NCBI GenBank assembly: GCA_032622095.1
Contig: CP136065.1
Location: 111,209,195-111,273,194, forward strand
DNA: 64,000 nucleotides
Direction of reading: 5' to 3'
DNA from: Siphonodentalium dalli
Taxonomy: Eukaryota > Mollusca > Scaphopoda > Gadilida > Siphonodentaliidae
A program made the position numbers and the translations under genes. This document shows positions 34,949 to 45,300 of this stretch, one piece after another; within the stretch, counting starts at the first letter, position 1; the number at the start of each line of letters is the position of its first letter. The notes below the pieces were generated by a model, which saw nothing but the letters and a program-made list of their open reading frames with translations, was not told where the DNA came from and did not search any database.

Positions 34949-35336
34949 CGACGATTTGCGACAACAACATATCGTGGTGTAAAATATACCGTTCCTGCTA
35001 AATTTATGCCACCAACTACGTTCTAACATTGTCACGACTACAGATACGTCGACAAACCCAATACAAGTCCAATGTAGCCATTTTTATGAGTTGTAGGATT
35101 AAATAAATTATTCCAACCGAGCTTGCGACAGGCTCTTTTGGTTGGATATGGGGTATATATCGCTACAGAGTGTCAAAATTATCATGGCGTTGTATCCACA
35201 TTGTTTAAAATAAATCACAACTGGTTCGTTTCAACCGGAGAGGAACATTTTTGAACACGAAAATGATAGTTTTTATGTTGAAAGTGGTGTGCGACAGGTA
35301 AAACCCGTATTGGTCCCTGTTATCTGAGAATGGCTC

Positions 35337-36388
35337 TAAAGGAGGCGAACCCACGAAATAAAAGTGGGACCGAACCCAAAAGCTGAAAGGACGTGGAATA
35401 AATATTCATGGTCAACTCGATCAAAGGCTTTATGTTGATCGAGACTTAAAAATGCACAGGGGATATTTTTTTGAGCGCAATAATCTTGAATATTACGCAT
35501 GAGGTGGCAATTGTCCAAAATGGTGCGGCCTGGCACACCGCATGTTTGATCGCCAGAAATGACGTTATGAATAACAACTTTCAGGCGGTTGCATAATGTT
35601 TTAGAAAGTATTATGTAATCCACGTTTAATAAACTGATGGGGCGATAATTGGAGGCGACCTCGGGGTGGTCCAAATCTTTGGGTAGGAGAGTGATAAGGG
35701 ACGTCCTTTGAGAAAGGGGTAATGTATGGGATATACATTTGTTGTATAGGACTAGAAGGATGGGGGTGACCAGAAGGGAGAATGTGGAATAAAATTCCAC
35801 ACCCAAACCATCTAATCCGGGTGCCCGGCCACTGGACATACCTGTAATGGCATCATTTAAGTCCAGGGCAGTTAAAGGGCAGTCACATAAGGTGACGTCA
35901 GAAGTGGGAACCTGTGGTAAATCTCGCAAAAAATGTGGGACGGACTTCGGGGTCAGTAACGCCCGAGTGAAAAGAGAGGACGAAAATTCTCGAAATGCGG
36001 TCATAATGCCGTCTTGGGATGTATGGGTGATCCCGTTATAGACAGCAGAGGTAATTAATTTCCGTGAACTGCGAGTGTGTTCCAACGAACGAATGTAATC
36101 CGACGAAACGTCGTTGGAATTGAGAATTTTAGACCTGGACCTAATATAGGCCCCTTGAGTGGCATTGATCAAGCGATTTTGAATGCTTTCCTTTAGGGGA
36201 ACAATTTGATCAGTGTATGTACCGGGGGAGAAGCGTTCAGCACGTAACAGGGCATGATATTGTCTCTCCATACGACGAAGTTGAATTCGTTCAGACGAAG
36301 CTTTAGTACGAGAGTAATCTTGTAGAAAGCTCTTTATGGAATCTTTAAGTTGATCCCACCATTCCGGCGTGATTTCGTCATCGTGCAC
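35337..36388 (-). pseudogene. LINE ORF2, family 2: linker and RT fingers/palm start (open 350 codons)
   Basis: A single frame runs MHDDEITPEWWDQLKDSIKS, ERIQLRRMERQYHALLRAER, NDAITGMSSGRAPGLDGLGV, TSLITLLPKDLDHPEVASNY, RPISLLNVDYIILSKTLCNR, QTCGVPGRTILDNCHLMRNI, AFLSLDQHKAFDRVDHEYLF and FGPTFISWVRLL. These are RT blocks 0-4, with the first catalytic Asp in SLDQHKAFDRV. The frame is interrupted only by the 6-kb insertion; the next codons resume at 29302. The VPGRTILDN and LNVDYIILSK blocks place it in the L1/Tx1 group. Confidence 0.9.
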
Positions 36389-36489
36389 GGAAGAAGTAGA
36401 ATCAAGCCAAAATTCCGTAAAGGATTCCCTGAACTCAAAATCCGAGAATAAAGCACTGTTAACCTTCCAATACCCAGGCCCTAAGGAAA

Positions 36490-36735
36490 TATTAGGGGAA
36501 TTTTTTAAATGAATGGCGATCGTGTCGTAATCGGAGTAAGGAAATGTTTGTTGTGAAAATTGGGGAGGGATGACATGCGGGATTTCGAAATGTAGAATCG
36601 ATCCAATCTTGAGTGGATATCACCAGTATGGCAGGTGGTTTGAACTTGTCTAGGGTGTAAAGACCGGTAGACGTCGACCAGCCCATAAGTAGTCATAGTG
36701 CGAATCCACTCTTTGACAAAAGGGGAGGGGCGGTT
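36490..36735 (-). pseudogene. LINE ORF2 endonuclease C-terminal fragment (copy V)
   Basis: RPSPFVKEWIRTMTTYGLVD, HPRQVQTTCHTGDIHSRLDR and FYISKS, then a frameshift to FSQQTFPYSDYDTIAIHLK and GPGYWKVNSALFSDFEF. The SRLD and SDYD positions correspond to catalytic motifs; sister copies have SDHD. Codon GAG at 36434-36436 is where copies Z and W carry TAG. Confidence 0.82.
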
Positions 36736-39157
36736 CCAGGGGTTCCGATTTGGTGGCCCAGAAAAACTGGAAGGACGCTCGTTGGACAAGCGTAATATAA
36801 TGAGGGGTCATGGGGATTATTGAGGAATAATACCAGAGCTTGCTTAAGGCGTAAACATTAAGATAAGAAGCCCTGGTGAATGAGGGGAGATGGGCAAACC
36901 TGCCAAATTGAAGAGATTTCGAAAAAAAATTAAACAAATTGTGAAAATGGTCGTCAGTTGTGACCTGAGATCCAAATTGTATACCGAGGATTTTGTGGGA
37001 TTTGACCCACTTTAGGCCATTGGGGCTGTCGGTGGGTCGGCTCCATGAGCCCAAAAAGAGACCGACGAATTTGTTCAAATTTATCTTGGAGCCGGAGACG
37101 TGCCCAAAAGTATCAATAATGGACAGGGCAGCGTTAATAGAGGCGTCAGTCGTCACGAAAAGGGTGACGTCGTCGGCATATGCCGTTAATTTGAAAGGCG
37201 TGGGCGCTCCCGGTACCGTAAGGCCGGGGACGGTCGGATCGGAGCGAATTTTGATTAAAAGGGGCTCCAAGCAAAGAATATATAAAAGGGGAGATAAGCT
37301 ACAGCCTTGTCGAACTGAGCGAGTGACGGGCAAGGGGTGGAAATGTGCTGATTGATATATACACTGGAAAATATCTCTGTATAAAGGAGGCGAACCCACG
37401 AAATAAAAGTGGGACCAAACCCAAAAGCTGAAAGGACGTGGAATAAATATTCATGATCAACTCGATCAAAGGCTTTTTGTTGATCGAGACTTAAAAATGC
37501 ACAGGGGATATTTTTTTGAGCGCAATAATCTTGAATATTACGCACCTTCAGGCGGTTGCATAATGTTTTAGAAAGTATTTTGTAATCCACGTTTAATAAA
37601 CTGATGGGCGATAATTGGAGGGGACCTCGGGGTGGTCCAAATCTTTGGGTAGGAGAGTGATAAGGGACGTCCTTTGAGAAAGGGGTAATTTATGGGATAG
37701 ACATTTGTTGTATAGGACTAGAAGAATGGGGGTGACCAGATGGGAGAATGTGGAATAAAATTCCACACCCAAACCATCTAATCCGGGTGCCCGGCCACTG
37801 GACATACCTTTAATGGCATCAGTTAAGTCCAGGGCAGTTAAACGGCTGTCACATAAGGTGACGTCAGAAGTGGGAACCTGTGGTAAATCTCGCAAAAATG
37901 TGGGACGGACTTCGGGGTCAGTTACGCCCCGAGTGAAAAGAGAGGACCGAAATGCGGTCATAATGCCGTCTTGGGATGTATGGGTGATAGACAGCTGAGG
38001 CAATTAATTTCCGTGAACTGCGGGTGTGTTCCAACGAACGAATGTAATCCGACGAAACGTCTTTGGAATTGAGAATTTTAGACCGGGACCTAATATAGGC
38101 CCCTTGAGTGGCATTGATCAGGCGATTTTGAATGCTTTCCTTTAGGGGAACAATCTGATCAGTGTATGTACCGGGGGAGAAGCGTTCAGCACGTAACAGG
38201 GCATGATATTGTATCTCCATACGACGAAGTTGAATTCGTTCAGACGAAGCTTTAGTACGAGAGTAATCTTGTAGAAAGCTCTTTATGGAATCTTTAAGTT
38301 GATCCCACCATTCCGGCGTGATTTCGTCATCGTGCACGGAAGAAGTAGAATCAAGCCAAAATTCCGTAAAGGATTCCCTGAACTAAAAATCCGAGAATAA
38401 AGCACTGTTAACCTTCCAATACCCAGGCCCTAAGGAAATATTAGGGGAATTTTTGAAATGAATGGCGATCGTGTCGTAATCGGAGTAAGGAAATGTTTGT
38501 TGTGAAAATTGGGGAGGGATGACATGAGGGATTTTGAAATGTAGAATCGATCCAATCTGTAGTGGATATCACCAGTATGGCAGGTGGTTTGAACTTGTCT
38601 AGGGTGTAAAGAGTGGTAGACGTCTACCAGCCCATAAGTAGTCATAGTGTGAATCCACTCCTTGGCAAAAGGGGAGGGGCGGTAATCCCCACCTATCTTG
38701 TCAAGGGATGGATTTAGAATGAAATTGAAGTCGCCACCTAAAATAATGGCCCGACTAGTGTTGAAATGGGGCATTAAAGTTTGATAAACTAGGTTCTTAT
38801 TCGGGTCGTTTTTTTGTGGCCCGTAAAAGGAAATTAGCGGAGGGGTATTCCGGAGATGTCGGCATCGACACCCACGAAACGCCCATCCAGCTGTGAAAAA
38901 GTGCGGCGAACAGTGAAATTCAACGAATGTTTGACCAAGACTGCTGTCCCACAGGAGTGAGTTGAGCCAGTGGCCCAATAACCCTTACATCCCAAATATA
39001 CAGCCAGTCGGTCACCAAGTTGATAGTCGTCGACATACATTTCTTGAAGTAAAAGTATGTCAATGCTATCAACCGAGAAAAGGTATTTCAATGCCTGCAT
39101 CGTGTGAGTGTTTCTCAATCCTCGATCATTCAAGGAAGTTATGAATAAACCGTCCAT
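36736..39157 (-). pseudogene. LINE ORF2, family 2, copy Z (EN plus RT, several lesions)
   Basis: It starts at 39157 with MDGLFITSLNDRGLRNTHTM. Motifs: LLLQEMY, FVGVDADISG, IILGGDFNFI, YRLDRFYIS, TAG stop at 38383-38385, MHDDEITPEWWDQLKDSIKS, SGRAPGLDGLGV, a deletion joining NRLK to VRNIQDYCAQKN (removes the QTCGVPGR block), SLDQQKAFDRV, RQGCSLSPLLYILC, YADDVTLF, RASFQFFWATKSEP. Frameshifts lie near 38870 and 37595. It is a dead copy with nearly all domains recognisable. Confidence 0.88.
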
Positions 39158-39486
39158 GGTGGGGGGGGGGGATTAACTGAACGAACGCACATAATTCTAT
39201 ACACAACACAACAAAGAAAGGATAAATGGAATGACCTTGAAGCATGCCGCGACCAGCGCGGGCGGTGGTGAAAACATATTGATGATAATAAATTTAAAGT
39301 TGCATGACTAAAAATTCTAACAGCCTGACACACTACGCCAGGCTTAAGTTGAAAGAAGTGGGCTGTCTCGAAATCAAAAGACGTGTCCAGGGTCGCTCTC
39401 CGGAGCGGAAGAATAATACATAATCGGGGGTATGTCCAGGTCTTGGATAATTTGTTGTAAAGCATTAAATAGGTCATAACACAAAG

Positions 39487-40295
39487 TTAACCCGGTTTGT
39501 CATCTGAACCATCCACATGAATCGTTCCGGTGTCGGAGGCCTCCGATTCTGAGGAATAGTCGTCGTCTGATCCGGTGGCATCAGACGAGAAGTTGTCTAC
39601 TGGGTTGGATAGGACTTCCTTCGGCCCGAATTGTCGTCGCCTTCCCCATCGTGAGCACGTTTCCGAGTAACTGAGGAGGAAGTTGTTTCCATCCCCTCCG
39701 GGGGATCCGGTGATTCTGGAACCACAGAACACTCGTCCCCAAGGGAGTGCCAGAGTCTATCAGCTCTGTCATACTCCCTGTGGGGGGAATCTCCAAAGGA
39801 GGAGAAATCGCGTCTTTATTGCCAAACACTGGTTCGATTTCCGAACTCGCGAACTCCTCTTGAGAAATTCCTCCTTTTCCTCCAATTCCTGGCATATCTT
39901 TGATCTCATCAGCAGGCAGAACGGTTTCGGAAATTCCGGGCGGTACATTGTAAGACCCGTCCGGTTCGAGGGGTGGGCTCTTCATTGAACCACTGTGTCG
40001 CGGCCTCGGCATAAGTCCTCGGCTGTTGTCCATTCTGGGGGCAGGAAGCCCGAATGTGCCCTCGGTCTCCGCAATTTAAACATAAAGGGGGGCGTCCTAC
40101 TAGGGTGATGAGTGCCCTGTGCCCCTCAATATTGAGAAAGTCTGGAAATTCCCTTAAGTCCTCGACAGAAAGTAGCATTTTCAGGACTCTCTTTCCGTTA
40201 GCGATTTTTTGGTCGCCTCTTGTGAAGGTATCGTACTCAATAAGTTTCACTGTTCCGAAATTCGCGAGTGCTTTAATCACAGAAGTATGCTGAGT
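39487..40295 (-). pseudogene. LINE ORF1, family 2, copy Z (C-terminal half)
   Basis: On minus: TSVIKALANFGTVKLIEYDT, DQKIANGKRVLKMLLSVEDL, REFPDFLNIEGHRALITLVG, RPPLCLNCGDRGHIRASCPQ (complete CCHC), then QQPRTYAEAA, and after frame changes a Pro/Glu-rich stretch and an acidic, Ser-rich tail ending VDGSDDKPG and a stop at 39487. The first residues (MGSPPLYRD) of the open frame come from the ORF2 of copy W and are not part of ORF1. Confidence 0.82.
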
Positions 40296-41756
40296 ATCTC
40301 TGTATAAAGGAGGCGAACCCACGAAATAAAAGTGGGACCAAACCCAAAACCTGAAAGGACGTGGAATAAGTATTCATGACCCACTCGATCAAAGGCTTTT
40401 TGTTGATCGAGACTTAAAAATGCACAGGGGATATTGTTTTGAGCGCAATAATCTTGAATATTACGCATGAGATGGCAATTGTCCAAAATGGTGCGGCCTG
40501 GCACACCGCATGTTTGATCGCCAGAAATGACGTTATGAATAACAACCTTCAGGCGGTTGCATAATGTTTTAGAAAGTATTTTGTAATCCACGTTTAATAA
40601 ACTGATGGGGCGATAATTGGAGGGGACCTCGGGGTGGTCCAAATCTTTGGGTAGAAGAGTAATTAGGGACGTCCTTTGAGAAAGGGGTAATTTATGAGAT
40701 AGGCATTTGATCAAGCTATTTTGAATGCTTTCCTTTATGGGAACAATTTGATCAGTGTATCTACCGGGGGAGAAGCGTTCAGCACGTAAAATGGCAGGAT
40801 ATTGTCTTTCCATACGACGAAGTTGAATTCGTTCAGACGAAGCTTGAGTACGAGAGTAATCTTGTAGAAAGCTCTTTATGGAATCTTTAAGTTGATCACA
40901 CCATTCCGGCGTGATTTCGTCATCGTGCACGGAAGAAGTAGAATCAAGCCAAAATTCTGTAAAGGATTCCTTGAACTAAAAATCCGAGAATAAAGCACTG
41001 TTGACCTTCCAATACCCAGGTCCTAAGGTAATATTAGGGAAATTTTTGAAATGTATAGCGATCGTGTCGTGATCGGAGTACGGAAATGTTTGTTGTGAAA
41101 ATTGGGGGGGGGGGGTGTGACATGAGGGATTTTGAAATGTAGAACCGATCGAATCTGGAGTGGATATTGCCGGTATGGCAGGTGGTTTGAACTTGTCTAG
41201 GGTGTAAAGAGTGGTAGACATATACCAGCCCATAAGTTGACATAATACGAATCCACTCCTTGGCAAAAGGGGAGGGGCGGTAATCCCCACCTATCTTGTT
41301 AAGGGATGGATTTAGGATGAAACTGAAATCACCACCTAAAATAATGGCCCGACTATTGTTGAAATGGGGCATTAAAGTTTGATAAACGAGGTCTCTGTTC
41401 GGGTCGGTTTTTTGTGGCCCGTAAAAGGAAATTAGCCGGAGGGGAATTCCGGAGATGTCGGCATCGACACCCACGAAACGCCCATCCAGCTCTGAAAAAG
41501 TGCGGTGAACAGTGAAATTCAACGAATGTTTGACCAAGACTGCTGTCCCACAGGAGTGATTGGAGCCAGTGCCCCAATAACCCTTACATCCCAAATCTAC
41601 AGCCATCTGGTCGCCCAATTGATAGTCGTCGACATACGTTTCCTGAAGGAAAAGTATGTCAACGCTATCAACCGAGAAAAGGTATTTCAACGCCTGCATC
41701 GTCTGAGCATTTTTCAGTCCTCGAGTATTCAAGGAAGCTATGAATAGACCGTCCAA
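40296..41756 (-). pseudogene. LINE ORF2, family 2, copy W (best-kept endonuclease domain)
   Basis: A 240-codon frame from 41756 reads MDGLFIASLNTRGLKNAQTM, ILFLQETYVDDYQLGD, FVGVDADISGIPLRLISFYG, SRAIILGGDFSFILNPS, HSRFDRFYIS, then a G run at about 41104-41116 causing a frame change to SDHDTIAIHFK. TAG at 40976-40978 interrupts the linker. A deletion fuses SIQNSLI to KCLSHKLPLSQRTSLITLLP, removing RT block 0. RT continues through LLNVDYKILSKTLCNRLKVV, QTCGVPGRTILDNCHLM and SLDQQKAFDRV to LLYTEI. Confidence 0.88.
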
Positions 41757-43419
41757 GATAGGAGTGGGAGGGGATTAACTGAACGAACGCACATAATTCT
41801 ATACACAACACAACAAAGAAAGGATAAATAATGTGACCTAAATGCATGCCGCGACCAGCGTGGCGGTGTTGAAAGCATGTTGAAATAAATAAAATTAAAG
41901 ATGCATGTCCATTTCCGACAGCCTGACAATTCATGTCAGGCTTAGGTTGAAAGGAGTAGGCTGTTGCAAGGTCCAGGGGCAAAAGCAGGGTCGCTTGCCG
42001 GAACAGAAGAGTAAGAATAAATCGTGGGCATAACCGGGTCGTGTTTAAAGTGTAGTTCATAGTAGGGTTCAGCTAAAAAAGTGGGTGTCTTTTTACCGGA
42101 TTCCGGATTTCGACCCGGATTTAGGTGTCTTTTTACCGGATTCTGGTATGAATTTCATGCTTGTTTTATCACACATTTAACCCATTAAATGCCGTTTCTG
42201 ACACGCGGAAACTTGTTAGGAGGTGAGATTAAACCAATATAGGGCTGTCGTGCTCATTCAACCCGATTAATCGTATTTAAAGGTACATATCGTGCCCGGA
42301 TCAGCATACTTCTTATTTTTTCATATAGACACGGCGGTTGGATTGATTTTACGTGATCATGATGGCATTTAAGGGAACACACCATGTCCGGATCCGAATT
42401 AATTATCTCGTAATTATTGATCATATTTAAAGGTAGATATCATGTCCGGATCCGGTTTTTTTTCTCTCTCTTTTTTTCCATATAAATTATCGTCTTTTTG
42501 ATATATTAAATGTCACGTGGAACAAAGTTATAAGTTGATTTTGAGACGTTATACTAGGCTGTTGGGTTGATTTCACGGAATGGTTATCGCATTTAAAGGT
42601 ACACACCATGTGCGGAACCGAATTAATTTCCACGTATTTACTGATAATATTTAAAGGTACAGATTATGCCCGGATCCGGATTTTTTCTTCTTATAAAGTA
42701 ATGCTTATTTAATACAATAAAATGTAAACTGAGTCGCGTGGAACTAGGTTATAGATGTTGATGTTTAGATAAGATCATTCCCGGATTGGGATACGAATAG
42801 TTCTTTTCTATTTCATATAAATAGTCAAGTATTCAATACATTAAATGGCAGCTGAGCCACGCGGAACTCAGTTTATTTGGAAACGGTGAACATGGCGCTT
42901 GGATTGATTTCACGCGAGAATGAGCCCATTTACAGACAAACTTTATGCCCGGATCTGGATCCGGATTTTATGTGTTTTTTTCTAATTTCGACCCGAACCA
43001 TGATCTCAATTTTATGTTTATTATAACCCATGTTTAACACATTAAAATCCGGGGAAAAATCCGGATTAAAAACACGTAACAATCCGGATTCGGACATTGT
43101 GTGTTCTTAAACAAACATCCTCTAGCATATAGGTAGTGTATTCGTTCTTAAACAAACAACCCCAGCGGGTGACCACCAGAAACGGATAGCATATTGGTAG
43201 TTTATAAGTTTTTAAACAAACAACATATTGGTTCTTAAACAAACAGTTCCAACGACAGCCAAAATGTTATATATTTCAAACTGTTATCAGTATTGAATGA
43301 AGTATTTTGTACTAATAGTACCGTTTCAGTAATTGATAGATATCTGTTGTATATTTATAAAACAACCATGCGGTATATGGACAGTTTATATTTTCTGTTC
43401 TGTTCAAACCCAACCTGTG

Positions 43420-43907
43420 CCATGTTTCCACGTGTCTGAAATGTCTTTCAATGTGTTAAATGTGGGATATAATAAACATAAAATGCAAACCCGGTTAGGG
43501 TCGAAATCAGCAAAGAGAGACACATCAAATCCGGATTCAAATAGGGAAATAAAGTGTGTCTTTAAACGGACTAATTCTAAAACCTGGTTCCACGTGACTC
43601 CGCTGGCATTTAATGTATTAAATAGGAGTTAATTTATAAGTGAAAGGAGAACAATCGGGATCCGGGCATAATCTGTACCTTTAAAAATGATTAATAAATA
43701 CGCGATACTTAATTCGGATCCGTGCATGGCATGCACCTTTAAATGCGATCATTCTTCCGTGAAATAAATCCAACAGCCGGGTCTAACCTCTCAAAATCAA
43801 CTTCTAACTTCCTCTTAACTCAGCTGACATTTAATATATTAAATAGGCGTTAATTTATATGGAGATTTTTTTTTAAACCGGATCCGGGCATGGTCTGTAC
43901 CTTTAAA
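43420..43907 (-). repeat. Internal partial copy of the foldback arm
   Basis: Runs in the same orientation as the right arm: GCCATGTTTCCACGTGTCTG, AATAAACATAAAATG, GGGATCCGGGCATAATCTGT and AAATCAACTTCTAACTT all recur in 44310-44910. Confidence 0.7.
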
Positions 43908-44073
43908 CTAGATAATCACTGTATAAACTGTAGCTGGCTGCAACGGGATGAATATGCTAGCAGTGTTTTTATAACGATTCGGGCGGCCAGACTATATAAT
44001 CACTGTATAAACAGTAGCGGGCTGCAACGGGATGAATATGCTATCCGTTTTTTTTAACGATTCGGGCGTCGTG
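43908..44073 (+). repeat. 83-bp direct tandem duplication
   Basis: ACTAGATAATCACTGTATAAAC at 43908 recurs as ACTATATAATCACTGTATAAAC at 43991; both continue with GGCTGCAACGGGATGAATAT and AACGATTCGGGCG. Confidence 0.8.
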
Positions 44074-45300
44074 ACATAAAACGCTTAATACAAGTCGTTC
44101 ATCTATCTCACTTAAACCGGCTTAAATATCGAATTTACAATAGTAATACTACTAGTATCACAAATATAATCGTTTATAATCGAACTAAAACAATAAACCA
44201 TTTAAACTGCACCAGGTTTTTTTGTGGGCTGGATAACAACAAATCTTCACGAAAGCAAGTCAATTTATTTCAATCCCAATGATATTACTGTTAAACGCAA
44301 CCTGTGCCATGTTTTCGCGGGTCTGAAATGTCTTTTAATGTGTTAAACATGGGTTATAATAAACATAAAATTGAGATCAGGGTTCGGGTCGAAATGAGAA
44401 AAAGACACATAAAATCCGGTTCCATATCCGGGCATAAAGTGTGTCTGTAAATGGGCTCATTCTCGCGTGAAATCAATCCAAGCGCCATGTTCACCATTTC
44501 CAAATAAACTGAGTTCCGCGTGGCTTAGCTGCCATTTAATGTATTAAATACTTGACTATTTATATGAAATAGAAAAGAACTATTCGTATCCGAATCCGGG
44601 AATGATCTGATCTAAACATCAACATCTATAACCTAGTTCCACGCGACTCAGTTTACATTTATTGTATTAAATAAGCATTACTTTATAAGAAGAAAAATCC
44701 GGATCAGGGCATAATCTGTACCTTTAAATATTATCAGTAAATACGTGGAAATTAATTCGGTTCCGCACATGGTGTGTACCTTTAAATGCGATAATCATTC
44801 CGTGAAATCAATCCAACAGCCTAGTATAACGTCTCAAAATCAACTTATAACTTTGTTCCACGTGACATTTAATATATCAAAAAGACGATAATTTATATGG
44901 AAAAAAAAGAGAGAAAAAAAACCGGATCCGGACATGATATCTACCTTTAAATATGATCAATAATTACGAGATAATTAATTCGGATCCGGACATGGTGTGT
45001 TCCCTTAAATGCCATCATGATCACGTAAAATCAATCCAACCGCCGTGTCTATAGGAAAAAATAAGAAGTATGCTGATCCGGGCACGATATGTACCTTTAA
45101 ATACGATTAATCGGGTTGAATGAGCACGACAGCCCATTATTGTTTTAATCTCACCTCCTAACCAGTTTCCGCGTGTCAGAAACGGCTTTTGATGGGTGAT
45201 AAAACAAGCATGAAATTCATACCAGAATCTGGGTCGAAATCCGGTAAAAAGACACCTAAATCCGGGATCCGGTAAAAAGACACACCCCTAAAAAGTCAGC

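Larger units (their letters stand above)
29303..35336. mobile_element. 6.03-kb element with 25-bp TIRs, TAAAGG TSD and subterminal 16-mers
   Basis: Left end GCCATTCTCAGGTAACCGGG; right end reversed is GAGCCATTCTCAGATAACAGGG. Uninterrupted sister LINEs read TATAAAGGAGGCG at this site (37381-37393), so the 6-base TAAAGG is a true duplication. GGTAACGTATCTGTCG occurs six times, only near the two ends. Inside are a foldback with arms of about 1 kb and a 42-bp minisatellite. No transposase was found. The class is unknown; 6-bp duplications occur in several DNA transposon superfamilies. Confidence 0.85.
27152..36735 (-). mobile_element. Family 2 LINE copy V (3' two thirds), split by a 6-kb element
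   Basis: The LINE occupies 36735-35337 and 29302-27152, about 3.55 kb. It begins within the endonuclease domain, has an almost continuous reverse transcriptase region, the C-terminal knuckle, a 3' UTR of about 570 bases and an AATAAA-containing A-rich tail. The 5' junction lies in a GGGGAGGGG microhomology at 36722-36735 with copy Z. TAAAGG at 29297-29302 and 35337-35342 marks the interruption. Confidence 0.85.
36736..40295 (-). mobile_element. Family 2 LINE copy Z, truncated at both ends
   Basis: ORF1 C-terminal part (40295-39487), spacer, ORF2 (39157-36736). Its 5' edge joins copy W at about 40295 and its 3' edge joins copy V at about 36735, both inside coding sequence. Three family 2 copies therefore follow one another in the same orientation, with pieces missing at each junction. 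Confidence 0.82.
42074..45295. mobile_element. 3.22-kb foldback element inserted at the ORF1 stop codon
   Basis: Arms of about 1 kb (42074-43090 and 44290-45295) are inverted copies; landmarks are GTGTCTTTTTACCGGAT, ATGAATTTCATGCTTGTTTT, GTTTCTGACACGCGGAAAC and CATGTCCGGATCCG. TCAGC at 42069-42073 and 45296-45300 is the candidate duplication, and removing the insert rejoins the LINE. The outermost bases (TAAAAAAG left, CTAAAAAG right) lie in direct orientation, not inverted. There is no transposase. A third, shorter arm-like copy lies at 43420-43920. Confidence 0.82.
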
